NCBI GenBank assembly: GCA_024742415.1
Contig: JANSYN010000008.1
Span: 1 to 64,000, forward strand
DNA length: 64,000 bases
From: Gammaproteobacteria bacterium
GTDB lineage: Bacteria; Pseudomonadota; Gammaproteobacteria; Pseudomonadales; Halieaceae
Reading direction: 5' to 3'
The translations under genes and the position numbers were made by a program. How positions within the stretch are numbered: position 1 is the first letter of the stretch; every line of letters starts with the position of its first letter. The notes under the pieces are model-generated. The model did no database searches, was not told the DNA's origin, and saw nothing but the letters and a program-made list of their open reading frames with translations. This document shows positions 15,483 to 27,070 of this stretch, one piece after another.

Positions 15483-16886
15483 ATGTCACTTCGCTCCCCT
15501 GTTGCTCTTCCGCCGGGCCCTGCCGCTGTTCAGGGTTGGCGCACGCGCACGACGTTTGTGCTGGCGCTGTCGGCCTCGGCAGTGGGGCTGGGCAACCTGT
15601 GGCGCTTCTCTTACTTGAGCGGTGAGTACGGCGGCGCGCCGTTTGTAATCACCTACCTGGCGTGTCTGTTCCTGATTGCGGTACCGGTGATGGTGGCCGA
15701 GGTGGTGGTGGGTGCCCACGGGCGTGCCGGGCCGCTGGTGGCAATCCGTGAAGCCAGTGACCGCTCCCTGATCTCGCGCGGGTGGATGTTTGTGGGCGCG
15801 CTGGCCTGTGTTACGGGCTTGCTCATTCTTGTGCTGTACATGGTGGTTGCTGCCTGGGGCCTGGCGTATGCGCAGTTTATGTATACGGGGGTGTTTTCTG
15901 CGGCACCGGCGCGTGAGGTGGGTGAACACTTTGGCAAGCTACTGCTGGACCCAGTGCGGCAGGGTTACTGGCTCAGTGTATTTGCGCTGGCGGTGTGCGG
16001 CATTGTGATGATGGGGGTGCGTCGCGGGCTGGGCCTGGCCGTGTGGCTGGCGGTGCCGGCGCTGCTGGCGCTGTTGGGTTACCTCATACGCTTTGGTTTT
16101 GAAAACGGCGATCTAAGAGCCGCCGGGGATTTCCTGTTCAATACCCGGTGGATCGATTTCAACGCAGAGGCCGCGCTGGTGGCCATGGCCCACGCGTTCT
16201 ATACGCTGGGCATCGGTGTGGCCACCGGCGTGTGCTATGGCGCCTACACGCCCGAGCGCATCCCCATAGGCCGCTCCGTCATGGCCGTGGCGGTGTTCGA
16301 TGGCATGATCGCCCTGCTGGTGGGGCTGGCTATTTTCCCGATCGTGTTTGCCAACAATGTAGAGCCCACCTACGGCCCGGGCCTGCTGTTTGTCAGTATT
16401 CCCTACGCGTTTGGCAATACCAGTGAAGGTGAGCTGTACGGCACGCTGTTTTTCATCATGGTGGTTCTGGCGGCGCTGGGCTCGGCGGTGGCGATTCTGG
16501 AGCCCATTGTGGCGGCACTGAAAGAACACACCCCGCTGGGGCGTTTTACCAGTACGGTAGTCGTAGGTTGGACGGCCTGGTTAATGGGTATGGCCGTGAT
16601 TACGTCGCTGGCCTCACGCGAGGCCCCGCAGTGGTATGGCAATCGGAACCTCTTTGAGTTTTTGGATTACCTGGGTGCGGATGTTCTGCTGCCTCTGGTA
16701 TGTTTGCTCTTTGCGCTGTTTGTTGGCTGGCGCCTGCGCCCCGAGATCCTGCGCGCACAGTTGTATCGCGAATCCAATGCGTTCTATGTTGTGTGGCGCT
16801 TCCTGTTGCGTTATATCGTGCCGGCAGCAATCATTGTGCTGATGCTGGCCTCGGTGGTGATGGGGCCAGGTGTGCAAACAAGTTAA
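15483..16886 (+). CDS. Sodium-dependent transporter, NSS/SNF family
   Basis: The 467-residue inner-membrane protein has about 11-12 hydrophobic segments. The first carries the NSS sodium/substrate signature (ALSASAVGLGNLWRFSY then GGAPFVI). These proteins import amino acids or related compounds with Na+. The ATG at 15483 fits the usual short N-terminus; a TTG at 15426 would add 19 unlikely residues. It sits divergently from smpB, between smpB and ratA, where many relatives have no gene. Confidence 0.9.
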   Translation: MSLRSPVALPPGPAAVQGWRTRTTFVLALSASAVGLGNLWRFSYLSGEYGGAPFVITYLACLFLIAVPVMVAEVVVGAHGRAGPLVAIREASDRSLISRGWMFVGALACVTGLLILVLYMVVAAWGLAYAQFMYTGVFSAAPAREVGEHFGKLLLDPVRQGYWLSVFALAVCGIVMMGVRRGLGLAVWLAVPALLALLGYLIRFGFENGDLRAAGDFLFNTRWIDFNAEAALVAMAHAFYTLGIGVATGVCYGAYTPERIPIGRSVMAVAVFDGMIALLVGLAIFPIVFANNVEPTYGPGLLFVSIPYAFGNTSEGELYGTLFFIMVVLAALGSAVAILEPIVAALKEHTPLGRFTSTVVVGWTAWLMGMAVITSLASREAPQWYGNRNLFEFLDYLGADVLLPLVCLLFALFVGWRLRPEILRAQLYRESNAFYVVWRFLLRYIVPAAIIVLMLASVVMGPGVQTS

Positions 16887-16940
16887 GCGGGCCTCCCTGT
16901 GCGGGCCATCTGTGCAGGCCGCCCGTAAAGAGATTCATCC

Positions 16941-17372
16941 GTGACACTGATCGATCGCAGCGCACTGTTACCTTATGACGCGCACCAGCTCTACACGCTG
17001 GTGAACGACGTAGAAGCCTACCCCGGTTTTATGGACGGCTGCGTCGGTGCCCAGGTGATGCAGCAGGGCGCCGATTTTCTTGAGGCCCGGCTGGATCTTG
17101 CCAAGGGCGGCATCAGCCAGAGCTTCAGCACGCGCAATCGCCTGGCGCCACCACATGAAATTATCCTGGAGCTGATCGACGGCCCCTTTGAGTACTTCCA
17201 GGGTCGTTGGCAATTTATCACCCTGGGCGAAAAGGCCTGTAAACTGTGCCTGAACCTGGAATTTGAAATGAACAGCGCTTTGCTGGGCATGGCCGCTGAA
17301 AGACTCTTCGACCGCGTGAGCAACAACCTGGTCGACGCAATCGGCAAACGTGCACTGCAGATATACGGTTGA
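16941..17372 (+). CDS. ratA: RatA/COQ10-type START-domain protein
   Basis: The 143-residue protein matches the RatA/Coq10 family: N-terminal RSALLPYDAHQLYTLVNDVEAYPGF, then a helix-grip lipid-binding fold with DGPFEYFQGRWQF and a C-terminal amphipathic helix. COQ10 homologues bind ubiquinone. E. coli RatA was reported to block 70S ribosome assembly. The start is GTG at 16941. It is followed 4 bases later by rnfH, a very conserved pair near smpB. Confidence 0.92.
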   Translation: MTLIDRSALLPYDAHQLYTLVNDVEAYPGFMDGCVGAQVMQQGADFLEARLDLAKGGISQSFSTRNRLAPPHEIILELIDGPFEYFQGRWQFITLGEKACKLCLNLEFEMNSALLGMAAERLFDRVSNNLVDAIGKRALQIYG

Positions 17373-17376
17373 TGCC

Positions 17377-17691
17377 ATGACGGAAAACACCATCACAGTC
17401 GAGGTGGCCTACGCGCTGCCGCACAAGCAATCGATCCTGGAAGTGCAGGTGGCGGAGGGCACCACCGCGCTTGAGGCGGCCCGGCAATCAAGCATTGTGA
17501 ACGCCTACCCGGAGATTGACCTGGACAACGCCAAGCTGGGCATCTTCGGCAAGATTGTGTCGCCCACCCAGGTGGTGCGCGCAGGCGAGCGGGTAGAGAT
17601 CTACCGCCCGCTGCAGGCAGACCCAAAAGAAGTGCGCAAGGCGCGTGCTGCGCGCGCCAGGGAACGTCGCGCCAGCGGGGAAGAATCCTGA
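17377..17691 (+). CDS. rnfH: RnfH family ubiquitin-fold protein
   Basis: The 104-residue protein has a beta-grasp (ThiS/MoaD-like) fold: VEVAYALPHKQSILEVQVAEGTT at the start, then GIFGKIVSPTQVVRAGERVEIYRPL. It ends in a basic tail (KARAARARERR). It lacks the terminal Gly-Gly used for sulfur transfer. It is commonly paired with ratA, formerly proposed as toxin-antitoxin; the function is unsettled. The start ATG lies just after the ratA stop. Confidence 0.92.
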   Translation: MTENTITVEVAYALPHKQSILEVQVAEGTTALEAARQSSIVNAYPEIDLDNAKLGIFGKIVSPTQVVRAGERVEIYRPLQADPKEVRKARAARARERRASGEES

Positions 17692-17908
17692 AAGCGTAAC
17701 AGCGGGTAGGGCGTGAAGGGTTAGCCGGGGTGGATTGCTGTTTGGCGGCCAGTGCCTGCCCACAACCTGTTTAGTGCCCACTTCCTGCTGAGTGGCCACT
17801 GACTGATAGCCCGTTTATAGCCTGCCTGGAACCTGCCTGGAGCCTGCGTGGTGGTCTTTCGACGCGCGGCCTTGTTGCCGGGGCCTTCTCGCTGGTTTTT
17901 TCGCTGGC

Positions 17909-18295
17909 TTACTCGTTTGCGTCATCCGCGGCGTCGGCCTCGACGTCAGGCTCGCGCGGTGTACCGCCCCAGGCAGGCGGCAGGTTGTCGCCGCGAACCT
18001 CCACCAGGGAGTCGCCTTCAAACACCACCGTAAGGCTGGATTGCTCCAGGATATCCTGCCCGTTACGTTTGACGTAGGGGTAGTCCCAGCGATTCTGGTT
18101 GAAGGCATCTTCGACCAGCGGCGTCCCCAGGATGAAGCGTACCTGGCGGCGGCTCATGCCTGGCTTGAGTTGGTCCAACGCTTCGTTGGTAACGATATTG
18201 CCCTGTTCAACGTCGATCTTGTAGACGCCGGGAAAGCCGATAAAGCCGCAGGCGCTGAGCGCCGCAACAAAAACTGACAACAGGACAATCCGCAT
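17909..18295 (-). CDS. bamE: Outer-membrane assembly lipoprotein BamE (SmpA/OmlA)
   Basis: The 128-residue protein has a lipoprotein signal with lipobox LSAC (Cys ~16), then the BamE fold: VYKIDVEQGNIVTNEALDQLKPGMSRRQV and FILGTPLVEDAFNQNRWDYPY. BamE is an accessory subunit of the BAM complex inserting outer-membrane barrels. An acidic tail (EPDVEADAADDANE) is unusual compared with E. coli. It is divergent from fur, the standard arrangement. Start chosen at MRIVLLSVF, the only one giving a signal peptide. Confidence 0.93.
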   Translation of the reverse strand: MRIVLLSVFVAALSACGFIGFPGVYKIDVEQGNIVTNEALDQLKPGMSRRQVRFILGTPLVEDAFNQNRWDYPYVKRNGQDILEQSSLTVVFEGDSLVEVRGDNLPPAWGGTPREPDVEADAADDANE

Positions 18296-18368
18296 GGGGT
18301 AAAACTTCCACTTACCGTTATGGGGTGGCATCATACAACCACTAGATAGCGCAGAGAACCCCCGCCCC

Positions 18369-18779
18369 ATGGCTGAGCAGAATCAGGAATTACGCAAAGC
18401 GGGCCTCAAGGTCACGCTGCCGCGCGTAAAAATCCTGCAAATTCTTGAATCGAACAAAGACGATTCCCAGCATATGAGCGCGGAGCAGGTCTACGACGCA
18501 TTGCGTGACGCCGGTGAAGACGTCGGCCTGGCCACGGTATATCGCGTGTTAACCCAGTTCGAAAGCGCCAAACTGGTGATTCGCCACAACTTTGAGGGCG
18601 GCCATTCGGTGTTCGAGCTGGCCAAGGGCGAGCATCATGACCACATGATTTGTGAGTCTTCCGGTGAAATCATCGAGTTCACTGACCCTGTCATCGAGCG
18701 CCGCCAGCGCGAAATCGCCGAAGAGCACGGTTTTGACCTGGTGGATCACTCGCTGGTGCTTTACGTACGCAAGAAGTAG
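18369..18779 (+). CDS. fur: Ferric uptake regulator Fur
   Basis: The 136-residue protein has an N-terminal winged helix (LKVTLPRVKILQIL, GLATVYRVLTQFE) and the metal-binding C-terminal domain (ELAKGEHHDHMICESSGEIIEF). The CxxC structural zinc pair of E. coli Fur is not kept: the second position is Ser (CESS). This is also seen in some pseudomonad-type Fur proteins and does not preclude iron sensing through the His/Glu sites. Divergent from bamE with 73 bases between. Confidence 0.95.
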   Translation: MAEQNQELRKAGLKVTLPRVKILQILESNKDDSQHMSAEQVYDALRDAGEDVGLATVYRVLTQFESAKLVIRHNFEGGHSVFELAKGEHHDHMICESSGEIIEFTDPVIERRQREIAEEHGFDLVDHSLVLYVRKK

Positions 18780-18892
18780 CGCGCGCAATCGCCCGGGCGC
18801 TCCATCGCTTGGGTAGGTTGGTGCCAGCCGGGTTGATACTCACTCACCAGGCGGTGACCATTCCGTCGGTTGCCAAGCCGGCGGTTCCCCGC

Positions 18893-18964
18893 CAGGCGGT
18901 CACCCATCAGGCAGTCACCCATCAGGCAGTCACCCATCAGGCAGTGACCCATCAGGCGTTTCCC
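18893..18964. repeat. 15-base tandem repeat downstream of recN
   Basis: The unit CAGGCAGTCACCCAT occurs four times head to tail (18893, 18908, 18923, 18938) with one or two changes, plus a partial fifth copy at 18953. Two more degenerate CAGGCGGT-type pieces lie just before, around 18849-18900. The array ends 14 bases past the recN stop, between the convergent fur and recN genes. It is a plain minisatellite by appearance; no open frame is convincing. Confidence 0.8.
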
Positions 18965-18977
18965 AACCACAGAATGA

Positions 18978-20627
18978 CTAGCCGGCCAGCATCTCCCTGG
19001 CATGGGCCAGTGTGTGCTCGGTAATCTTGACCCCACCCAACATGCGGGCAATCTCGTTGACTTTGTCCTCATCCTGCAAGCGGCTTAGCTGTGTTTCGGC
19101 GGAGGATTTACTGCTGGTTTTGCTCACCCGCAGATGCTGATCGCCCTGTGCAGCTACTTGCGGCAGGTGCGTCACGCACAATACCTGTGTTTTTGTGGCC
19201 AGCTCCCTGAGCAGCTTGCCCACCACCTCGGCAACAGCGCCGCCGATGCCAACGTCTACTTCATCAAACACCATGCTGGGCACGGTGGCGGTGCTGGCGG
19301 TCACCACCTGTATGGCCAGGCTGATACGCGACAACTCACCCCCGGAAGCGATTTTACCCAGCGGTTGGGTAGGTGCCCCCGGGTTGGTACTGATGAGCAC
19401 TTCAACATCTTCCAGACCATGGGGCTGCGGGGCATCGCTGCCGGTGGGTTTCAGGGCAATTTCGAGCTTGCAGTGTTCCATGGCCAGTGAGGCCAGAATC
19501 TTGCTGGCATTTTTGATCAGCTTTTTGGCCGCTGCCTGGCGCTGCTTGCCCAGTTTCAGGGCGGCTGTCTGGTAATCGTTCGCCAGCGTGGTCATTTCAG
19601 CGCGAATATCCTCGATGCGCTGGCCGCCGCTGTGCAGCGCGGCCAGTTCTTCGGCCAGGTCGGTGTGCAATTGCGGCAGTTGCTCGGGCATCACGCGATG
19701 CTTGCGTGCCACGTCGTACAGCGCCTCAAGGCGTGATTGCACATCCTCAAGGCGTTGTGGGTCGACTTCGACGCTGTCGATGTGGTGCTGTATTTCAGCG
19801 TGCGCCTCGTTCAGCTGAATGGCCGCGGAATCGAGCAGTTCGCGCGCATCGCGGGCGGCCTGTGTGGCGTGGGCGTCGTTGCTCATCAGTTGCAGGGCTT
19901 TGCGCACGCCGCTGGCCTGGGCGTCACACAGCTCCAACGCCTGGTGGGCGCTGTGCAGAATGGTTTCAGCGTTGGCCAGTAGCTTTTGCTCCTGCTCCAG
20001 CCTGGTCAGTTCGCCGTCCTGCAGTGCGAGTTTGTCCAGCTCGTCCAACTGGTAGCTCAGTAGTTGCAGGCGCGCGTTGCGCTCATCCCCTGAGCCCGCC
20101 AGCAGTTCAAGTTCGCGTTTGCGACGCAGCCATTGTGAGGCGTGCTGTTCTACCTCGCGCGCCAGCGGCAGGTGTTTGGCGTAGGCATCCAGCAGCGCCC
20201 GCTGCACGGGTTTGCGCAGCAGCGACTGGTGCGCATGCTGGCTGTGAATGTCGATCAGCATCGCGCCCAGTGCCGCGCAATCCTGCAAGGTGACGGGAGT
20301 GCCATTGATATAGGCACGGCTGCGACCCTCGGCGGTGATCACTCGGCGCAGCAGCACTTCGTCAGCGGGGTTGAGGTCGCGCTCCTGTAGCCACTGTGTG
20401 GCGGCGGGAATCTGGCTGATATCAAAGCGCGCGCTGATGTCGGCGCGGTCACAGCCCGGGCGTACGGCCTTTGGGTCTGCGCGGTCGCCCAGGCACAGGC
20501 CCAGGGCATCCAGCATGATGGATTTGCCGGCACCGGTCTCGCCCGTGATCACGGTCATGCCGGGAAGGAAGTCCATTTCCAGGCTGGAGACAATCGTGTA
20601 GTTGCTGATCGTAATCTGGCTGAGCAT
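18978..20627 (-). CDS. recN: DNA repair protein RecN
   Basis: The 549-residue SMC-like ATPase acts in double-strand break repair. Walker A GETGAGKS lies at residues 29-36. A central coiled-coil region (~155-360) separates the two ATPase halves, and the ABC signature (KIASGGELSRISLA) and Walker B (MVFDEVDVGIGG) lie in the C-terminal third. Length matches the family. No LexA-type CTGT-N8-ACAG box is visible directly upstream, although recN is SOS-controlled in E. coli. Confidence 0.97.
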   Translation of the reverse strand: MLSQITISNYTIVSSLEMDFLPGMTVITGETGAGKSIMLDALGLCLGDRADPKAVRPGCDRADISARFDISQIPAATQWLQERDLNPADEVLLRRVITAEGRSRAYINGTPVTLQDCAALGAMLIDIHSQHAHQSLLRKPVQRALLDAYAKHLPLAREVEQHASQWLRRKRELELLAGSGDERNARLQLLSYQLDELDKLALQDGELTRLEQEQKLLANAETILHSAHQALELCDAQASGVRKALQLMSNDAHATQAARDARELLDSAAIQLNEAHAEIQHHIDSVEVDPQRLEDVQSRLEALYDVARKHRVMPEQLPQLHTDLAEELAALHSGGQRIEDIRAEMTTLANDYQTAALKLGKQRQAAAKKLIKNASKILASLAMEHCKLEIALKPTGSDAPQPHGLEDVEVLISTNPGAPTQPLGKIASGGELSRISLAIQVVTASTATVPSMVFDEVDVGIGGAVAEVVGKLLRELATKTQVLCVTHLPQVAAQGDQHLRVSKTSSKSSAETQLSRLQDEDKVNEIARMLGGVKITEHTLAHAREMLAG

Positions 20628-20833
20628 GGCTGATCTACTCTGTTGGCGTCTCCGTTATACCGTAGATGGGCAGCGACATAAACAACCATCGCGAGCAGTT
20701 CCGGGGCGGCGAAGCGTGCGTGTCTTTGGTGGTCGCACGGACAGTTGCGTCTTCCCGTTGGTCGCAGGCCAGGTCTTTGCGATCGTCGGCGGCTGTGATA
20801 AAACGGTCGGGTCAGTGAGCCAGGTTGAGATTG

Positions 20834-21868
20834 ATGCCAACAGGAGATATTTCAGAACGCGCCGGCGTGCTGTTAAAGGCGCTGGTAGAGCAACACATTC
20901 GCGACGGGCAACCCGTTGGGTCCAGCACCCTGCGCGAGGCCTCTGGCCTGCCGGTAAGCGCGGCGACCATTCGCAACGTGCTGTCAGACCTCGAAGAGCG
21001 TGGCTATCTGCATTCACCGCACACCTCGGCAGGGCGCGTGCCTACTGCCAGGGGTTACCGCCTGTTCGTTGACACGCTGCTGCAAGTGCAGCCCCTGGAC
21101 GAAGAGTCCGTGAACACCATGCGCGCGCAGCTCCACCCGGACAAATCCTCGACCGAACTGGTGCAGTCGGCTTCTTCGCTGCTGTCGATGATTTCCGCTC
21201 AGGCCGGGCTGGTCACGGTGCCGCGGCAAAAGGCACAGGAACTGCGCCAGGTAGAGTTTCTGCCCTTGTCCGGAGACCGGGTGCTGGTGATCATGGTGGT
21301 GAACGAGCGCGAGGTACAAAACCGGATCATCCACACACAACGCACATTTTCAGAGGATCAGCTGCGCGCGGCCGCCGCACTGGTCAACCAGCGTTTCGCC
21401 GGCATGCCGTTGCAGCGCGTGCAGGAGCAGGTGCTACACGAGATGCGCGAGGCGCGCTCCCAGATCGACACCTACCTCGAAGCGGCGCTGGACCTCGCCA
21501 ACAAGGCGCTGGACAACGACGACGCAGAAGACTCCTACGTGGTTGCCGGGGAATCGCGCCTGATGGGCAATGCCACCGCAGAAGAGATGCTCAAGCTGCG
21601 GAACCTGTTCGATACCTTCGAAGAGAAGAAAGACGTACTGCACCTGCTGGAGCGCTGTTCGCGCGCCGATGGCGTACAGATTTTCATCGGCGAAGAGGCC
21701 GGCTACGAGGTGTTTGGCGATTACAGCGTGGTGACGGCGCCCTACAGCGACGGCACGGACACGCTGGGCGTTCTGGGCGTTATCGGTCCCACGCGCATGG
21801 CCTATGAGCGCGTGATTCCCGTTGTCGATGTCACCGCCAGGATGCTCAGCGCGGCCCTCGCGCACTAG
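20834..21868 (+). CDS. hrcA: Heat-shock repressor HrcA
   Basis: The 344-residue protein has an N-terminal winged helix (VGSSTLREASGLPVSAATIRN then LEERGYLHSPHTSAGRVPT) and the long GAF-like/dimerisation part of HrcA. HrcA represses chaperonin genes through CIRCE inverted repeats. I see no CIRCE (TTAGCACTC-N9-GAGTGCTAA) at grpE or dnaK here, so its target is probably elsewhere, for example groESL. The ATG at 20834 is preferred to TTG 20825. It lies 170 bases before grpE in the same direction. Confidence 0.93.
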   Translation: MPTGDISERAGVLLKALVEQHIRDGQPVGSSTLREASGLPVSAATIRNVLSDLEERGYLHSPHTSAGRVPTARGYRLFVDTLLQVQPLDEESVNTMRAQLHPDKSSTELVQSASSLLSMISAQAGLVTVPRQKAQELRQVEFLPLSGDRVLVIMVVNEREVQNRIIHTQRTFSEDQLRAAAALVNQRFAGMPLQRVQEQVLHEMREARSQIDTYLEAALDLANKALDNDDAEDSYVVAGESRLMGNATAEEMLKLRNLFDTFEEKKDVLHLLERCSRADGVQIFIGEEAGYEVFGDYSVVTAPYSDGTDTLGVLGVIGPTRMAYERVIPVVDVTARMLSAALAH

Positions 21869-21942
21869 GCTAGGCTCCCGGCTCATCGTTCCAGATTAGA
21901 GGCTTTCCCTTCCACATTCGTGGCTTTTTCTGTAGCGGGTCT

Positions 21943-21970
21943 CTTGAAGCGGGCGGATTTGCCCCCATAT
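21943..21970 (+). promoter_or_regulatory. Sigma-32 heat-shock promoter for grpE
   Basis: CTTGAA (21943-21948), a 14-base spacer, then CCCCATAT (21963-21970): an essentially perfect RpoH promoter, 70 bases upstream of grpE. Confidence 0.88.
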
Positions 21971-22040
21971 CGGCTTGGGAACAGGCGCGCGCGGGTGATT
22001 GCGGGCGACGCTGGCGAATGATTTTGGATGGAGACACAGT

Positions 22041-22670
22041 GTGGCGAAAAACGATCCGACGCAAACCAACACCCCTGAAGACGCGCAAGATGCTGCCGCA
22101 GAGGCTGCCGAGACCGTAGAGGCCGCCGCGGAAGCGCCCCGGGAGGGCGCAAGCGAGGCCGCCGAGGCGACACCGGAAGGATCCGGGGCGGCAGCCGAGG
22201 GCGGGGAAGCGACGCCCGAAGAGGCTCTCGCCCAGATGGAGGAGGAACTGGCCCAGGCCAGGGATGCCGTCCTCAGGGCCCAGGCCGAGGCGCAAAATGC
22301 CGCGCGCCGTGCCGAGCAGGACGTTGAAAAAGCACGCAAGTTCGCGCTGGAGCGGTTTGCCGGTGAACTGCTGCCGGTGATCGACAACCTGGAACGCGCG
22401 CTGGAATCCACCGTAGGTGGCGATGAAAGCATCAAGCCCATCGCAGAGGGTGTTGAACTGACCCTGAAAAGCTTTCTGGACGTAATGAACAAGTTCAACG
22501 TCGAAACGGTAGACCCACAGGGTGAGCCCTTTGACCCGAACCTGCACCAGGCCATGAGCATGGTTGAAAACCCGGATGTTGAGCCCAACTCGGTGATCGC
22601 GGTGATGCAGAAAGGCTACACGCTCAACGGGCGCCTGGTGCGACCTGCGATGGTGATGGTCAGTAAGTAG
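22041..22670 (+). CDS. grpE: Nucleotide exchange factor GrpE
   Basis: The 209-residue protein releases ADP from DnaK. An acidic, Ala/Glu-rich N-terminal region (~1-60) is followed by a coiled coil ([20 protein letters not shown]). The GrpE head follows, with [29 protein letters not shown] and [18 protein letters not shown]. The start is GTG at 22041 behind GGAGA. The acidic front is longer than in E. coli. Driven by the sigma-32 promoter at 21943. Confidence 0.96.
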   Translation: MAKNDPTQTNTPEDAQDAAAEAAETVEAAAEAPREGASEAAEATPEGSGAAAEGGEATPEEALAQMEEELAQARDAVLRAQAEAQNAARRAEQDVEKARKFALERFAGELLPVIDNLERALESTVGGDESIKPIAEGVELTLKSFLDVMNKFNVETVDPQGEPFDPNLHQAMSMVENPDVEPNSVIAVMQKGYTLNGRLVRPAMVMVSK

Positions 22671-22835
22671 CCGTGGCAGCAGCGGTGCTGGTGTAGGGTG
22701 TGATCGCCCAGGGCAGCCCGGGCACTGCCGCCGCTGCGCAAACGTAGCGAAAAATGGCGGCCGGGCTGCGCCAAACAGCACCGCAACAGGCCCCGGGAAA
22801 GCCCCAAACAGTGAAAAAAACCGGCTTCTCGCAGG

Positions 22836-22863
22836 GTTGAATCTGGCCAAACCAGACCCATAT
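22836..22863 (+). promoter_or_regulatory. Sigma-32 heat-shock promoter for dnaK
   Basis: GTTGAA (22836-22841), a 14-base spacer, then ACCCATAT (22856-22863). The geometry is identical to the grpE promoter, 58 bases ahead of dnaK, so dnaK can be expressed separately from grpE. Confidence 0.85.
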
Positions 22864-22921
22864 AGAAGACAAGCGTATTTGCAATTGGCGGGTCGCCCGC
22901 CTAACGAACTGGAGACGAACA

Positions 22922-24838
22922 ATGGGAAAGATTATAGGAATTGACCTGGGTACCACAAACTCGTGTGTATCTGTACTCGACGGCGGCAAGCCCAAGGTGC
23001 TGGAGAACTCAGAGGGTGATCGCACCACGCCGTCGATTGTGGCGTATACCGAAGATGGCGAGATTCTGGTTGGCCAGAGCGCCAAGCGCCAGGCGGTCAC
23101 CAACCCGGCGAACACGGTGTATGCCGTGAAGCGCCTGATTGGCCGCAAGTTTGAAGACGACGTCGTGCAAAAAGACATCAAGATGGTGCCTTACAGCATC
23201 GTCAAGGCAGATAACGGCGACGCCTGGGTCGAAGTCAAGGGCGAGAAAATGGCCCCGCCGCAGGTGTCTGCTGAAGTGCTGCGCAAGATGAAGAAAACCG
23301 CTGAAGAGTACCTGGGCGAGTCGGTCACCGAAGCGGTGATCACTGTGCCGGCATACTTCAACGATTCACAGCGTCAGGCAACCAAGGATGCCGGCAAGAT
23401 TGCCGGCCTCGAAGTCAAACGTATTATCAACGAGCCCACAGCGGCAGCGCTGGCCTACGGCATGGATAAAGCCGAGGGCGACCGCACAGTCGCCGTGTAT
23501 GACCTCGGTGGCGGTACTTTTGATATCTCGATCATCGAGATCGCCGAAGTGGATGGCGAGCACCAGTTTGAAGTGCTCTCTACCAATGGTGATACCTTCC
23601 TCGGTGGTGAGGATTTTGACCTGCGCCTGATCGAGTATCTTGCGCAAGAGTTCAAGAAAGAAAGCGGCATCGACCTGCACAGCGACCCGCTGGCGTTGCA
23701 GCGCCTCAAGGAAGCGGCAGAGAAAGCCAAGATCGAGCTGTCTTCATCACAGCAAACCGAAGTGAACCTGCCGTACATCACGGCTGACGCCACCGGCCCC
23801 AAGCACCTGGTCGTGAAGTTGTCACGTGCCAAGCTGGAATCGCTGGTGGAAGAACTGGTCAAGCGCTCCATGGAGCCGGTGAAAATGGCGTTGAAAGACG
23901 CCGGACTGTCGCCGTCCGAGATTCAGGATGTCATCCTGGTAGGCGGTCAGACGCGCATGCCGATGGTGCAAAAGGCAGTGGCTGATTACTTTGGCAAAGA
24001 GCCACGCAAAGACGTGAACCCCGACGAGGCCGTAGCGATGGGTGCTTCCATCCAGGGTGCGGTGCTGTCTGGCGATGTCAAAGACGTATTGCTGCTTGAT
24101 GTGACTCCGCTGACCCTGGGTATCGAGACCATGGGCGGTGTGGCGACCCCGCTGATCGACAAGAACACGACGATTCCTACCAAGAAATCGCAGATCTTCT
24201 CGACAGCTGACGACAACCAGAGCGCCGTGACAATTCACGTGGTACAGGGCGAGCGCAAGCAGGCCTCGGGCAACAAGTCGCTGGGCCGCTTTGACCTGGC
24301 GGACATCCCGCCGGCGCCACGCGGTATGCCGCAGATCGAGGTGACCTTTGACCTGGACGCCAACGGTATCCTGAACGTGTCTGCACAAGATAAAGCGACG
24401 GGCAAGGAGCAGTCGATTCGCATTACGGCATCGTCTGGCCTGTCTGACGAGGAAATCGAAAAGATGGTTGCCGACGCCGAGGCCAACGCTGACACCGATG
24501 CCAGGTTCGAAGAACTGGTGGCCGCGCGCAACACCTGTGACGGGCTGATTCACGCAGCGAAGAAAACCGTTGAAGAGGCTGGCGAGCATGCATCAGACGA
24601 CGAGAAGGCCGCGATTGAAGCTGCCATCGCCGAAGCTGAAGAAGCCTTGAAGAGCGACGAGAAGGAGGCCATTGAGGCCGCTTCGACTAAACTGACTGAG
24701 GCCACCGGCCCGGTTGCGCAGAAGATGTACCAGGCGCAGGCGGAGCAGGGACAGGCCGCAGCAGGTGACGCAGAGCCAGGCGGTGCGGACGACGCAGTGG
24801 ATGCCGAGTTCGAGGAAGTGAAAGACGACAAAAAGTAA
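22922..24838 (+). CDS. dnaK: Chaperone DnaK (Hsp70)
   Basis: The 638-residue protein is a full-length Hsp70. The ATPase domain holds [12 protein letters not shown], the [14 protein letters not shown] phosphate loop and [12 protein letters not shown]. The linker [13 protein letters not shown] and the substrate domain ([15 protein letters not shown]) follow, then a helical lid and a Gln/Ala/Asp-rich tail ending [12 protein letters not shown] at 22922 has GGAG upstream. It works with GrpE and DnaJ encoded either side. Confidence 0.98.
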   Translation: MGKIIGIDLGTTNSCVSVLDGGKPKVLENSEGDRTTPSIVAYTEDGEILVGQSAKRQAVTNPANTVYAVKRLIGRKFEDDVVQKDIKMVPYSIVKADNGDAWVEVKGEKMAPPQVSAEVLRKMKKTAEEYLGESVTEAVITVPAYFNDSQRQATKDAGKIAGLEVKRIINEPTAAALAYGMDKAEGDRTVAVYDLGGGTFDISIIEIAEVDGEHQFEVLSTNGDTFLGGEDFDLRLIEYLAQEFKKESGIDLHSDPLALQRLKEAAEKAKIELSSSQQTEVNLPYITADATGPKHLVVKLSRAKLESLVEELVKRSMEPVKMALKDAGLSPSEIQDVILVGGQTRMPMVQKAVADYFGKEPRKDVNPDEAVAMGASIQGAVLSGDVKDVLLLDVTPLTLGIETMGGVATPLIDKNTTIPTKKSQIFSTADDNQSAVTIHVVQGERKQASGNKSLGRFDLADIPPAPRGMPQIEVTFDLDANGILNVSAQDKATGKEQSIRITASSGLSDEEIEKMVADAEANADTDARFEELVAARNTCDGLIHAAKKTVEEAGEHASDDEKAAIEAAIAEAEEALKSDEKEAIEAASTKLTEATGPVAQKMYQAQAEQGQAAAGDAEPGGADDAVDAEFEEVKDDKK

Positions 24839-24864
24839 AGCGGCGGAGGGTTTCGCCATAGAGC

Positions 24865-24901
24865 TTGCGGCGGGGCGCGTGTAGAATCCGCCCCGCCGCA
24901 A
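24865..24901. terminator. Strong 13-bp hairpin downstream of dnaK
   Basis: TTGCGGCGGGGCG pairs perfectly with CGCCCCGCCGCAA across an 11-base loop, 26 bases past the dnaK stop. No T-run follows, so it may protect the dnaK mRNA 3' end or pause polymerase rather than terminate alone. Confidence 0.6.
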
Positions 24902-24980
24902 CGCCCTGGAAAGCGGTGGGCATGAGGGGTTCTGGCAGCGAATTGCAGAGCCTTGCATCAACCCGGCCGCCAAACACTAT

Positions 24981-25009
24981 GGGGACAGATGCCGAATCTG
25001 TCCCTTTTT
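24981..25009 (+). terminator. Intrinsic terminator/attenuator just before dnaJ
   Basis: GGGACAGAT pairs with ATCTGTCCC around a 5-base loop and is followed by TTTTT. It ends only 14 bases upstream of the dnaJ ATG. That leaves no room for a promoter, so dnaJ must be transcribed by read-through from dnaK. This fits the lower amounts of DnaJ than DnaK that cells need. Confidence 0.75.
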
Positions 25010-25022
25010 GCATGAGAGAACT

Positions 25023-26956
<1,934 letters not shown>

Positions 26957-27070
26957 GGCTTGAACCGGCATTCCCGATAGCCAGAGCTGTGTGGTGAAGC
27001 CCAATACGCTGTGCACGATGCGTCAGTAATGAAGACAGCAGCGCGGCCCCGTGAATAAGCAGGAGAATCC

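Noticed and set aside
18893-18964. Possible CRISPR or promoter repeat array
   Set aside because: A 15-base unit without spacers is a simple tandem repeat.
20628-20833. LexA box for recN
   Set aside because: No CTGT-N8-ACAG match is present in the region upstream of recN.
21870-22922. 350-codon frame antisense to grpE
   Set aside because: It mirrors the GC-rich grpE gene and its flanks. It is an artefact of high GC with no family resemblance.
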